From Sipunculus nudus (taxonomy: Eukaryota; Annelida; Sipuncula; Golfingiida; Sipunculidae), in contig CM049316.1 in NCBI GenBank assembly GCA_026874595.1, positions 15,069,839-15,133,838 of the forward strand: DNA of 64,000 bases, read 5' to 3'. Positions within the stretch are counted from its first letter, which is position 1. Each line of letters starts with the position of its first letter. Under the pieces are notes generated by a model that searched no databases, was not told where the DNA came from, and saw only the letters and a list, made by a program, of their open reading frames with translations. This document shows, one piece after another, positions 15,201 to 21,900 of this stretch. Position numbers and translations under genes: made by a program.

Positions 15201-18200
15201 TGGTACCTCAGACGTTACGGTACGACGTAATGAGGATGGGCCACGAAGCGGTTATGGCGGGCCATCAGGGCATAGACAAAACGCACGACCGCGTGAGAAC
15301 TCAGTTTTTCTGGAAAGGGATGTATAATGACATTGCTGAGTTTTGCAAGTCCTGTCCCATTTGCCAGAAAACCATACCGAAAGGCAAGGTGCCTGGAGCT
15401 ACGTTAGGCCAGATGCCATTAATTGATGAGCCCTGGCGTAGAATTTCGATGGATCTGGTTGGGCCGATCGATCCAGCGTCTGAGAGAGGTCACAGGTATA
15501 TTCTGACCGTTATGGATTATGCCACTAGATATCCGGAGGCTGTTGCTTTAAAGAACATAGATACAGTCTCTGTGGCTGATGCGCTAGTTGATATTTATGC
15601 GCGGTTAGGAGTGCCGTCAGAGGTGCTTACTGACATGGGAACACAATTTACGTCAGACCTCATGCGAGAAGTTAGCCGTGTTTTGTCTGTAAGACAGCTC
15701 ACCACTACTCCTTACCATTCTATGTGCAACGGAATGGTGGAGAGATTCAATGGAACGTTAAAGTTAATGTTGAAACGGATGTGCGAGGAAAGACCGCGAG
15801 ATTGGGATCGGTACCTCAGCGCCGTGCTTTTTGCGTACCGAGAAGCGCCACATGAGAGCACAGGGTTCTCACCCTTTGAGTTGCTCTATGGTAGGATCGT
15901 TAGAGGACCGATGCGGATTCTAAGGGATCTGTGGACCAAGCGAGATACTAGCGTCGAGACTAAAACCACGTACCAATGCGTCCTGGACCTACAAGACAAA
16001 CTAAGCGACACATGCGCGTTAGCTAGAGAGGCGTTGAACAAATCAGCGAACAGACACAGACTGTTATATGATAGAGGTAAATGCACGCGCAGGTTTGAGG
16101 CCGGAGACGAAGTTTTGTTGTTTCTCCCGACGGAGCGGAACAAATTAATGGTACAGTGGAAAGGCCCCTATACTATTGTAAACAGGGTTGGGGACTTAGA
16201 CTATCGGATTAAGATTGGCGATAAGGTTAAAACCTTCCACGTGAATATGCTGAAACGGTACCATGCTAGAAACAAGCCCCAGCATATTCTGGCAGCGGTA
16301 GCCAAGGGCGCACCTGATTCTATACATGATCCTGACGGTGTAGACGGGGAAACAGAGCACTGATAGACCTAAGACAAAGAAGGCTTTGCGAGCATTCCTA
16401 GGTCTTACAGGGTACTATCGAAAATTCGTGCCAAACTATGCGGAAATAGCGGTGCCCTTGACTGATCTAACGCGTAAAGGTCAACCTGACAAACTAGACT
16501 GGAAACCCGTACTCGAGAACGCGTACTGTTCTCTAAAGGCTAAACTGTCAGACCCTCCCATACTGAAGCTACCTGATTTCAGGAAACGATTTTATTTGAA
16601 ATGTGATGCATCTGATGTGGGTATTGGCTGTATCCTGATGCAAAGACACGAGGGGATCATGCACCCAGTAGCTTATGCCAGTCGTAAACTAATGCCCAGG
16701 GAGAGAAATTACTCCACCATCGAGAAAGAGTCATTAGCAATTGTATGGTCTGTACAGAAATTTGAGATGTACCTGGCTTGTAGACCGTTCACCATTCAGA
16801 CCGACCACAAACCATTAAAGTGTATTAGCAAATCAAAATGTGCTAATAAGAGAGTAATGAGATGGGCACTGGTTCTACAAGAGTTTAGATTTGATATTGA
16901 AGCAGTGTCAGGTAAACTAAACCATGGACCTGATTTTCTTAGCAGACTGCCTGAGTGTTAGGATGTAATGAGCTATAATGTTTAGCCAGTTAAGTCTAAA
17001 CATGTACAAGATTTTGCCCTGTGTCATAGACCGTGGGCATGTACTAATGACAACTTGTTACATGACCCTTATGTATTGCTATGTATTGCTACATGTAAAT
17101 ATGTTTAGCTGGACCCTGTAAGATAGAACGATACGATGTATCGAGAAAATACTGTGTATTTTCCTTAAAAGGAGGGGGTGATGTCACCAGACAATAGGTG
17201 ACAATATGTACGGTGTTTTGTATCATAGTTTAACGAAGTCTGTTCTCTATTGATATTGACGTGAAGCGTCATCTTAAAGCGTTGACAGGTCTTGATTGTA
17301 TATATATATATTGTGTATTCTTGTATGAAATCCCATCGGCTATCAGCTGATTTATCCGTGTCACGCATCGTGTGTTTGGTATGTGGGTCGCCATGGTGAC
17401 GCTAACAGTCAAACTAGGTCACATATATCCTTATATGGGACACTTGAGAAATAAGCCAATCAGAGAACCGGATCGCCGTATTGTGACGACGATTGTGACG
17501 TCAGAGTTCAGGGAGAGACGCTGGAAGCTGCCTTCAGTTGGGTCTTGAAGCTTGAGGTGGCAGCACGCACGCACGAACATTGAAACGCCAGGAACGGCAT
17601 AGAAGCAAGCTTCTACATGAGGCAAAGACCCAGCTCATGAGAACTCAGCCGTGCTGCCGACAGAGCTTCGTATTGGCGATAAAGTGAGAGAGCGTTTGTC
17701 ACCTGCCGGCCTAGTTCAGCTTGACCTAGATACATAACCGCCGTAAGCCGTGAAACCCTTGCTACAAGAGCAAGGTCAAGGACTCTAAGCTCCTCGTAAA
17801 CAAAGAGCTCTGTTGCATTCATGTGAACGTAAACATACCCGGGTCGCAGACAAGCAAGATCAGTTGAAGATCACTAAACTCAGAAAGACTAGATCTATAT
17901 GGTACTAACCATACGCTAGATTCTACACAAAACAGTAACCAGAGATCTCTGAAGGAACTGGACTTTATGGTTTTTTTATACAAACCATGGACTCAGTAAA
18001 ACATCCTGTAATTTTAATGTGAAGAGCTGTCGTATTGACACATCAACGCACACACTCACATTGGTGTCTCTGTAAGTATTGTCTTGAATTATATTTGTGA
18101 ATTTAACCTGATGTCTCATAGTTTCTATTGATCTAGGTGTATGATTGTCTGGTATTTTAATACACGTCCTTAAAAGAACCTGGAAATGTCACCTGTAATG

Positions 18201-18907
18201 ACCTGGATCTAATTTCTTGATTAATGAAATCAAGTGGCGAGCGTTAACCCATCCTATTGTTTTATAGGATATATCCGTTGTAAAGTTTTCACGTTAAGTT
18301 AGGGGTGACAATGAGATTAGAGATAATTTTGAATAGAGGGAGAGAGACTGGGACACATGAATAGTTTTTGAACACCTGAAACTTAAAGAAATAAAAGGGA
18401 CTGTGAAATTGTTCATACCAAGAAAATAAACATTCCCAATTGCTACCTGTCAAGAGAATAAATTTACACTCGTTTGTGAGTGAAACACAGCAGTTGGGCA
18501 CTGCCTTCCCATTGAGCCTGCAGAGCACTCACCCTGGGTGGGGTTCACTGTGAAAAATCTCTCCCACTCAGCTGAGATTTGAACTCACAATCTCCCAGCT
18601 TAGATTCCTGTGCGCCACTCCTGAGCCACAGAAGCCGGGTGTTGTTTGATCTTTAGCCATTGTTTCTGCCCTAAGTGACCAAGCAAACAGCATTTCATTT
18701 GAGTCAATAAATGTTTCTTTCTTCATCAGTGTAGCATATTCTTGAGGTAAGCTTCAGTAAAGTATCAAAAGGTTAGTTATTAATGTTCATGCTCAGGTAA
18801 TGTAATATACAAATACTTATATCACTGTCTCTTTTATTGTAGAATCCTTCACACAGACAACACAGAAGGCATTACTTTGTGCACCAGAAGATATTCATGA
18901 AGATTAA
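163..18907 (+). CDS. SLC7A8-like: SLC7 LAT2-like amino-acid transporter, C-terminal half (7 exons)
   Basis: This is the 3' part of an SLC7 heteromeric amino-acid transporter light chain, a plasma-membrane exchanger of neutral amino acids that pairs with a 4F2hc-type heavy chain. Seven exons (163-207, 1253-1376, 2086-2189, 5980-6076, 6508-6657, 7343-7520, 18843-18907) have GT/AG borders and matching phases, giving about 254 residues ending in TAA. Landmarks are [69 protein letters not shown] and GIPVYWLG. These cover roughly transmembrane segments 7-12 and the cytoplasmic tail. SDMYxLINY and the NAVAV context fit LAT2 (SLC7A8) better than LAT1. The heavy-chain-linking Cys and TM1 lie outside the window. 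Family assignment is firm; the subtype is inferred from remembered vertebrate sequences. Confidence 0.9.
208..1252 (+). other. Intron, no other feature seen
   Basis: AT-rich intron between the NYLNF and LPRAI exons of the SLC7 gene. No repeat, RNA gene or open frame of note was recognised. The 1377-2085 intron is likewise plain. Confidence 0.7.
1253..1376 (+). CDS. SLC7A8-like: SLC7A8-like exon ([10 protein letters not shown] segment)
   Basis: The acceptor CCTGTAG precedes AGACCTCCC, where the first A completes the Arg codon begun in the previous exon. The donor is GTAAGT at 1377. The translation has [17 protein letters not shown], a hydrophobic transmembrane stretch, then [14 protein letters not shown], matching the LAT1/LAT2 TM7 region and the following loop. 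The phase at the donor is 0. Open reading runs on past the donor by chance, so the exon end is set by the splice site. Confidence 0.92.
2086..2189 (+). CDS. SLC7A8-like: SLC7A8-like exon (LGVMAWIMP segment)
   Basis: The acceptor is TTCTGCAG. The exon reads [15 protein letters not shown], then a glycine-rich [14 protein letters not shown] and two bases of Arg. The donor is GTAAAT at 2190. The segment corresponds to TM8 and its substrate-proximal helix in LAT proteins. A TA-flanked inverted-repeat element begins at the seventh intron base, so the donor is bounded by transposon DNA at once. Confidence 0.92.
2197..3597. mobile_element. TA-flanked inverted-repeat DNA transposon, non-autonomous
   Basis: The 1401-bp element has perfect 25-bp terminal inverted repeats beginning CCGTAAAATCTCCACTTAAA and continuing ACCGC. 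TA lies just outside each end (2195-2196 and 3598-3599). Subterminal copies of GCGGTTTTAA or close variants lie near both ends (about 2219, 2278, 3481, 3553, 3573), as expected of transposase-binding sites. No long open frame is present, so it depends on a transposase elsewhere. The TA target suggests a Tc1/mariner-like superfamily, an inference only. It is inserted in the SLC7 intron starting at intron base 8. Confidence 0.8.
3600..4571. other. Intron stretch without recognised feature
   Basis: Intronic AT-rich DNA between the inverted-repeat element and the tandem-unit repeat. Short local inverted similarity (AATGCCTTTCC with its neighbours) is visible, but nothing can be named. Confidence 0.6.
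4572..5845. repeat. Tandem-unit repeat element with short inverted ends (family 1)
   Basis: The left end reads GCTCAGCTGACTG and the right end, read on the other strand, GCTCAGCCGACTG, a 12/13 inverted match. A CCGTC/CATC-rich head (about 4607-4660) is followed by repeated units with the landmarks CACAAATNRTAAC, CTAGAATCTT, GAGGTCCATGAAA, ATTAGGTCTCTGTTACCCAT and TGGTGGTGCCACCTG. The same units recur at 29240-30875 with a right end GTCAGCTGAGCGTCA like the one at 5831. A SINE occupies the right part. No coding capacity is evident; it is probably a non-autonomous element. Confidence 0.75.
5569..5799 (-). mobile_element. tRNA-derived SINE, family B
   Basis: Read on the minus strand it starts with a tRNA-like head containing box A-like CAGCTGAGTGGTAAAACG and box B-like GGTTCGATTCCC. 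It continues with a body holding GGTTTTCTCCGGGTCCTCCG and ends in a tail TTGTACAATCCATGTAAAAT. Further copies in the window lie at 29004-29140, 43365-43560, 45095-45325 and 48730-48961. The CGGAGAAAACCACC body is of a type common in mollusc genomes; a MetaSINE-like assignment is possible but untested. Confidence 0.8.
5980..6076 (+). CDS. SLC7A8-like: SLC7A8-like exon (FFVGARQG segment)
   Basis: The acceptor TTTTCACAG is followed by G, completing the AG|G Arg codon, then [19 protein letters not shown] and [13 protein letters not shown]. The donor is GTGAGT at 6077, phase 0. The RLFFxGAREGxLP and LLTPxPSLxF blocks are hallmarks of SLC7 light chains, spanning the cytoplasmic loop after TM8 and the start of TM9. 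Confidence 0.92.
6077..6507 (+). other. Intron with CTCF-like site only
   Basis: Plain AT-rich intron between the FFVGARQG and SDMYNLINY exons. The only item picked out is the CTCF-consensus match at 6398-6412. Confidence 0.6.
6398..6412 (+). promoter_or_regulatory. CTCF consensus match
   Basis: CCAGTAGGTGGCAGT agrees at all fifteen positions with the bilaterian CTCF core CCASYAGRKGGCRSY. It lies inside an intron 110 bp before the next exon. A single motif match is not proof of binding. Confidence 0.35.
6508..6657 (+). CDS. SLC7A8-like: SLC7A8-like exon (SDMYNLINY segment)
   Basis: The acceptor is TATTTGTAG and the donor GTATAA at 6658, with phase 0 at both ends. The exon encodes [19 protein letters not shown], a second hydrophobic stretch [15 protein letters not shown], and [10 protein letters not shown]. 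These are TM9-TM10 and the conserved cytoplasmic R-P-I-K motif of LAT transporters. The block SDMYxLINYxxF is close to vertebrate SLC7A8. Confidence 0.92.
6658..7342 (+). other. Intron, nothing seen
   Basis: AT-rich intron between the exons at 6508 and 7343; no repeat or RNA feature recognised. Confidence 0.65.
7343..7520 (+). CDS. SLC7A8-like: SLC7A8-like penultimate exon (TM11-TM12)
   Basis: The acceptor is TTATTTCAG and the donor GTAAGT at 7521. The exon encodes [41 protein letters not shown] and a basic tail start [12 protein letters not shown], ending in phase 1. It completes the twelve-segment core. If the donor were not used, reading would end two codons later (Arg-Lys-stop), leaving a nearly full transporter without the last 21 residues. 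The following intron carries the 10.4 kb LTR element. Confidence 0.93.
7909..9037 (+). repeat. 5' LTR of the Gmr1-like element
   Basis: 1129 bp, TGTCACC...GGTGACA, nearly identical to 17182-18310. It contains a perfect CRE palindrome TGACGTCA at 8223-8230 and a TA-repeat tract near 8029-8038. Promoter and polyadenylation positions cannot be fixed by eye. Confidence 0.95.
9043..9060 (+). promoter_or_regulatory. Primer-binding site candidate
   Basis: TGGCGAGTGTGCCAGGAT starts 5 bases after the 5' LTR. TGG pairs with the CCA end of a tRNA, and TGGCGA fits the end of a tRNA-Arg type acceptor. The match beyond six bases was not verified. Confidence 0.5.
9099..12796 (+). repeat. Internal duplicated block, copy 1 (3698 bp)
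   Basis: First of two head-to-tail copies with an exact offset of 3698 bp. It spans the leader, gag, integrase and the beginning of the RNase H-side reading region. Copies 1 and 2 differ at about 15 positions by eye, roughly 0.4%, close to the LTR divergence. The leader has a CCGTC/CATCC-rich stretch near 9559-9612. Confidence 0.9.
9759..12665 (+). CDS. Gag-protease-integrase open frame of Gmr1-like element, copy 1
   Basis: 968 residues. The N-terminus is a charged, coiled-coil-like stretch (about 25-65). Next comes a capsid region with SCAN-like helices (about 75-230; [17 protein letters not shown] is typical). A CCHC zinc knuckle C-Y-L-C...H...C lies at about 289-302 and a retropepsin-like R-D-S-G at about 397-400. 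The integrase has an HHCC finger (HQGIDKTH...CKSCPICQK) and a DDE core with Asp 666, Asp 726 and Glu 762, i.e. DD35E spacing. It ends with a GPY/F-type module around [11 protein letters not shown]. Capsid assembly and integration are the family roles. No RT palm motif is seen in this frame. Confidence 0.9.
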   Translation: METLESLVRCGQALGLKDQALQDYVEARRRADEEREERARQRELEREREARAHELEVLRLKSDSGVKEERSRDVFPKIQLPPFDEARDQLDAFLERFERLAVCQGYDRENWALHLSPLLRGKALGTYTQLSVSEAMDYDKLKIALLKRYQMTEEGYRHKFRTCRPERGETPSQFAVRLSGYLDHWIGMAGVGGDYNGVVNLLMCEQFVNCCSRDLSMFLKERRCRDFDSMVDLAESYTEAHGVHSLTAGPRYGNNVPRPAQPVSLPREKREVERSPDGQTFKPSGGIRCYLCNELGHKARECKTSARSRPRSSPQVGRAAGDQQRYRTNFSPPYNPKQKPETMSMAVVEAETETVGAVKPEVESPSQSLGFAAQTEGGISLPVCEGLVNGKSARVLRDSGCSSAGIRESYVELNQFTGHQVECRLFDGSVRQFPTARINVDCAYFVGTIEAMVVGDAVCDLALGNVAGARDPYDPDPTWKSERSSGIVCDGVESQKEVSSAVETRSAAREKQIPMRSLNVASPVADVSPAEFLKAQEEDGSLAPYWRLAREAKNDSPFRIEDGYLVRVVSDKRGDQDGSRVVVPQTLRYDVMRMGHEAVMAGHQGIDKTHDRVRTQFFWKGMYNDIAEFCKSCPICQKTIPKGKVPGATLGQMPLIDEPWRRISMDLVGPIDPASERGHRYILTVMDYATRYPEAVALKNIDTVSVADALVDIYARLGVPSEVLTDMGTQFTSDLMREVSRVLSVRQLTTTPYHPMCNGMVERFNGTLKLMLKRMCEERPQDWDRYLSAVLFAYREAPHESTGFSPFELLYGRIVRGPMRILRDLWTKRDTSVETKTTYQCVLDLQDKLSDTCALAREALNKSANRHRLLYDRGKCTRRFEAGDEVLLLLPTERNKLMVQWKGPYTIVNRVGDLDYRIKIGDKVKTFHVNMLKRYHARNKPQHILAAVAKGAPDSIHDPDGVDGETEH
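12797..16494 (+). repeat. Internal duplicated block, copy 2 (3698 bp)
   Basis: Head-to-tail second copy of 9099-12796, joined directly to it. Downstream of this copy the sequence continues into the RNase H region, which follows copy 2 only. The very low difference between copies argues for duplication at or shortly before the insertion, or for an assembly effect. Confidence 0.9.
13862..16363 (+). CDS. Capsid-integrase open stretch, copy 2
   Basis: An 833-residue open stretch of the same protein as copy 1. It carries the SCAN-like capsid C-terminal part, CCHC knuckle, protease-like DSG, HHCC finger, integrase DDE core and GPY/F-type module. It is nearly identical in sequence to copy 1. It should be read as a fossil part of the LTR element, not a host gene. 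Confidence 0.85.
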   Translation: MDYDKLKIALLKRYQMTEEGYRHKFRTCRPERGETPSQFAVRLSGYLDHWIGMAGVGGDYDGVVNLLMCEQFVNCCSRDLSMFLKERRCRDFDSMVDLAESYTEAHGVHSLTAGPRYGNNVPRPAQPVSLPREKREVERSPDGQTFKPSGGIRCYLCNELGHKARECKTSARSRPRSSPQVGRAAGDQQRYRTNFSPPYNPKQKPETMSMAVVEAETETVGAVKPEVESPSQSLGFAAQTEGGISLPVCEGLVNGKSARVLRDSGCSSAGIRESYVELNQFTGHQVECRLFDGSVRQFPTARINVDCAYFVGTIEAMVVGDAVCDLALGNVAGARDPYDPDPTWKSERSSGIVCDGVESQKEVSSAVETRSAAREKQIPTRSLNVASPVADVSPAEFLKAQEEDGSLAPYWRLAREAKNDSPFRIEDGYLVRVVSDKRGDQDGSRVVVPQTLRYDVMRMGHEAVMAGHQGIDKTHDRVRTQFFWKGMYNDIAEFCKSCPICQKTIPKGKVPGATLGQMPLIDEPWRRISMDLVGPIDPASERGHRYILTVMDYATRYPEAVALKNIDTVSVADALVDIYARLGVPSEVLTDMGTQFTSDLMREVSRVLSVRQLTTTPYHSMCNGMVERFNGTLKLMLKRMCEERPRDWDRYLSAVLFAYREAPHESTGFSPFELLYGRIVRGPMRILRDLWTKRDTSVETKTTYQCVLDLQDKLSDTCALAREALNKSANRHRLLYDRGKCTRRFEAGDEVLLFLPTERNKLMVQWKGPYTIVNRVGDLDYRIKIGDKVKTFHVNMLKRYHARNKPQHILAAVAKGAPDSIHDPDGVDGETEH
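16386..16961 (+). CDS. RT connection and RNase H part of Gmr1-like element
   Basis: 191 residues starting at the RT thumb/connection ([19 protein letters not shown], residues 4-22), then an RNase H domain with [13 protein letters not shown], the block [20 protein letters not shown] and TDHKPL, ending before a DFLSRLPE terminus. These are hallmark Ty3/Gypsy RNase H motifs. The part lies downstream of the integrase, opposite to the usual Gypsy order and like Gmr1-type elements. Confidence 0.88.
   Translation: MRAFLGLTGYYRKFVPNYAEIAVPLTDLTRKGQPDKLDWKPVLENAYCSLKAKLSDPPILKLPDFRKRFYLKCDASDVGIGCILMQRHEGIMHPVAYASRKLMPRERNYSTIEKESLAIVWSVQKFEMYLACRPFTIQTDHKPLKCISKSKCANKRVMRWALVLQEFRFDIEAVSGKLNHGPDFLSRLPEC
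17167..17181 (+). promoter_or_regulatory. Polypurine tract of Gmr1-like element
   Basis: AAAAGGAGGGGGTGA lies directly before the 3' LTR start at 17182, the usual plus-strand priming site. Confidence 0.75.
17182..18310 (+). repeat. 3' LTR of the Gmr1-like element
   Basis: 1129 bp, same ends as the 5' LTR, CRE palindrome at 17496-17503. Followed by the target duplication ATGAG at 18311-18315 and then SLC7 intron. Confidence 0.95.
18468..18642 (-). mobile_element. tRNA-derived SINE, family A, fragment
   Basis: On the minus strand it reads GGCTTCTGTGGCTCAGGAG (box A), then GTGAGTTCAAATCTCAGCTG (box B), followed by the body CCCAGGGTGAGTGCTCTGCA and TGTTTCACTCACAAACGAG. It is clearly the same family as the fuller copy at 28597-28990, but diverged and shorter. 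It lies in the last SLC7 intron. Confidence 0.85.
18843..18907 (+). CDS. SLC7A8-like: SLC7A8-like last coding exon
   Basis: The acceptor TTTATTGTAG precedes AA, which completes the phase-1 codon (C|AA, Gln). The tail then reads [20 protein letters not shown] and stops at TAA 18905-18907. Other LAT proteins end in a similar short cytoplasmic tail (T..CQKL..V.PE). The assignment rests on phase match, the QKAL...PED resemblance and position. It is less certain than the other exons because the tail is poorly conserved. Confidence 0.72.
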
Positions 18908-21900
18908 GATCCAGGAAACGGTGGCAAGGCTCCATATTTTAATGTACACATAAGGATCAGGCTCCAGGATTCATGTTTAAATGTATATGCCTGAAAATTA
19001 TGCTCTGTGAACAAACATAGTTAGCCCTGTTTTAATGTGATGTTGCTGAGACCTCTTGTTTGTGTCTGGGTTTGCTCACTTATGAATTATTGTTGAAGAC
19101 AATAATGCCAGTGATGATGTACCAAAAGTGCTACTTGTTTTGTCTTTTAAAAAAATAACTCCTCTCTGTGAATGAATGCAAGACTTTTCCTGCTGTGCTT
19201 GTGTTAGTAATAGGAAATTAAAAAATAAAAAAAATAATAAAAAATAGATTTTCTTATAAACGTCGAACATCAATGAGATTTCATTCTGTTTAAGCTCAAC
19301 ATATCAGCTGAAGAAAAAAGGGGCCTTCAGTCAAGCATGCCCCAAAATGTTTTGTCTGCTCAAGTATGTGGGGTCAAAATATCAGCTTTACCTTATTTAT
19401 AACATATTTATCTCAAATTGCTGCAAAAACACTACAATAAAATTCTGTTAAGAGTTCAGAGTGGGCTATTGGCAGTTTGCTCATTGACCAGAAGACAGTA
19501 TTGTCTGAAGAATTTACAAAAACTATTTTTGCTACCTCTTTTGGTGCATATACAACTTTTTTAACACTTTCATATCATGATTTCAGATAATTTATGCTCA
19601 CCATTTTCCATTCCTTCGATGTGGCTTTTCATTTTCTTGTCATGTCCCTGTAGATTGCAAAGGTTTAAAAAATAATAACAGACATTTCAATTGCTTTCAT
19701 TCTCTCATTTGGCTTGAGTAGTAGTTTCATTTTCATGTTAGTGCAACATGTTAATATATCACAGACTACCAAAATTAAGTTATTAGGGTAATTGTTAGCA
19801 TTCCATATTAATCTAATTTTTTTTCAATATGTGATTAAAAGACCAGTGTATTCTAAATGTTAATTTACTTCCTTAATACCAGTGTCTGAACCACATTACA
19901 TGTATCTCTGTAGCACAAAAGCAAGTCTTTTCCATACAGACACAAGAACTGGTGTGGCTTTATTTAGGTGATATGTTCAAATAGACATGTACATAGACAT
20001 GGATACTAGGTATTGCTACCATCATTTTAATTATTACAAATATCTTGACAGGATCTTTTCATGTCTGTTTGTCCTCACATTTTATCTAAAGAGATTTAAT
20101 TAAGTTTCAGTGAGATTATATGAAAGGTGTTGCCTCAGTGCCCAACATCATTTTGTATTATATTGGTTGGATCTGGATGCAAAACTAGGAGGTGGTGTTT
20201 GAGAAACCAATCTTTTATCATGTAATTTAAACAACATGTCATGAAATTGATGGATTTATTTTATAACTGGTTGATATCATTATAAGGGACATAAAGAATT
20301 CTTTGAAATTATAATGTATGAATATATTACCATAATGAGTTGCCTATGAGTGCATTAGAGAAATTGATGATGTTATCATTTACTGCAATATTCTCTGTTA
20401 TTTGGGATTGGTTCCACTTTATTTACAGATTTGGTCTTTTCCAGCCGATTTATGGGATGTTGAACACTAAACCTGCTCTGCAGTTTCATTTTATCAACAG
20501 TCTGCTTTTCTTGTTTTAAGAGAGAAACATTAATTTAGGAAATTATTATAGGCTGGTTATTTAAATTGCTGATTTAGTTAGGATTTCATTGAAGTGGATC
20601 TTATTTTGCTTTAAATATAATGTAGATCTGAGTCATATAACAAAAAATTGATCTTTGGTTGACTACTTGTGTGCATTGTTATCTGTCATGTGTAGACTTG
20701 GCAGTCTTGTGTTAATTGTTAAGTTGCATATTTTTGTGAGAAGAAATGATGTTCTAAAAAAATTAAATTCTATGATAAAGTTTTTCATTTTCACTTGCTT
20801 TTTGTTTAACTGATATTAAAATTCTCTTGGCATAAAACAGCTCACTATGCAATAGATTATAGTGTGTACGAAGTTCTAACACTTTTAATAGATCATAGTG
20901 TAGTATGAAGTTAAAACTGTAATGACCATCTTAATGTAGGGTTAGGGTTAAGTCTGAAGGCTCTTGTTTGGCAGAAATAGTCAAACTTTAGATAAAACCA
21001 AATGGTTGATGATGGAGGCCTGTGGTGATGTATTTTGGGACATTTGAACATTTTGTGGATTTAAAATTTCATAATTTTGTTGTCTAAGGCACTTTGTTGA
21101 GTTGTGAGCTGTGTAGCTGTCACAAAAGTTTTCTTTTCATTTAAACCTAATAGTGGTCATGATTAGACTCTTGAATTATGCATTATATTGTGGAACTAAT
21201 GCATATAATGAATTGATGATGAATCTGTGCTACATGCAGTTCATATTTGCAAACACTGTTTTCAAATAGTAATATTGGCAGTCTTTCAAATTCTTTATAT
21301 TAAACACCATGCTTAATTTCATAAATTACTGTCCATGAAAGGTATTTGCGTACAATTTATGTTGTCCAGTTTATAGCATCTCTTTCTTGCCACACAAGCT
21401 ACCTCAAGATTGTGTATGGAATGACAGATGCCTTATGTGTGCCTTTAAGGGATAGTAAGATTGCAGGGCTTGATATTAACATATAAAATTAATTGCAATA
21501 CAAAAATAAATAATAAGAGCCACATGATTGTTTTGCATGTCTTATTGCATGCAAAGTATAAATTTAAATGTTTGTAAATTAATATCTCTATAATGCATAG
21601 GATTTTTGCAAATATCAAGCCAGTGAAAATACCCTGTTGAAAAAGGTGAAGGATTTTTGGAATTTTATCAAAAAGAAAGTTGAAGATCTATGTGGAACCT
21701 TAAGTAGGAGGCATCTTTTGTTTGCCCTTCCACATATTTTACTGGCCCGTGGCAAGCAGATAACTGTTAATGTTGAGCCCTGGATCTGGATGGGTTTGCA
21801 AATTCATGAATATGATATCATTGCTGTGACTTCCTTTGGCTCATTTCTGTGAGCTTCCATTAAAAAAACACTGTGTGCCTGGAAGTTGTGATACCTGATA

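Larger units (their letters stand above)
7909..18310 (+). mobile_element. Young Gmr1-like Ty3/Gypsy LTR element
   Basis: A 10.4 kb LTR retrotransposon lies in the last intron of the SLC7 gene, in the gene's orientation. The LTRs are 7909-9037 and 17182-18310, start TGTCACC and end GGTGACA, and are flanked by the 5-bp duplication ATGAG (7904-7908, 18311-18315). By eye about 3 of 1129 LTR bases differ, so the insertion is very recent. Parts seen are a SCAN-like gag with CCHC knuckle, a protease-like DSG motif, an integrase and a downstream RNase H. Integrase before RNase H plus a SCAN-like gag is the Gmr1-like pattern. A 3698-bp internal block is present twice. The set of parts is incomplete and at least two breaks are present, so this copy does not look whole. 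Confidence 0.93.

Noticed and set aside
20937-20950. Telomere-like TAGGGTTAGGGTTA
   Set aside because: Only about two TTAGGG units; chance or trivial interstitial match.
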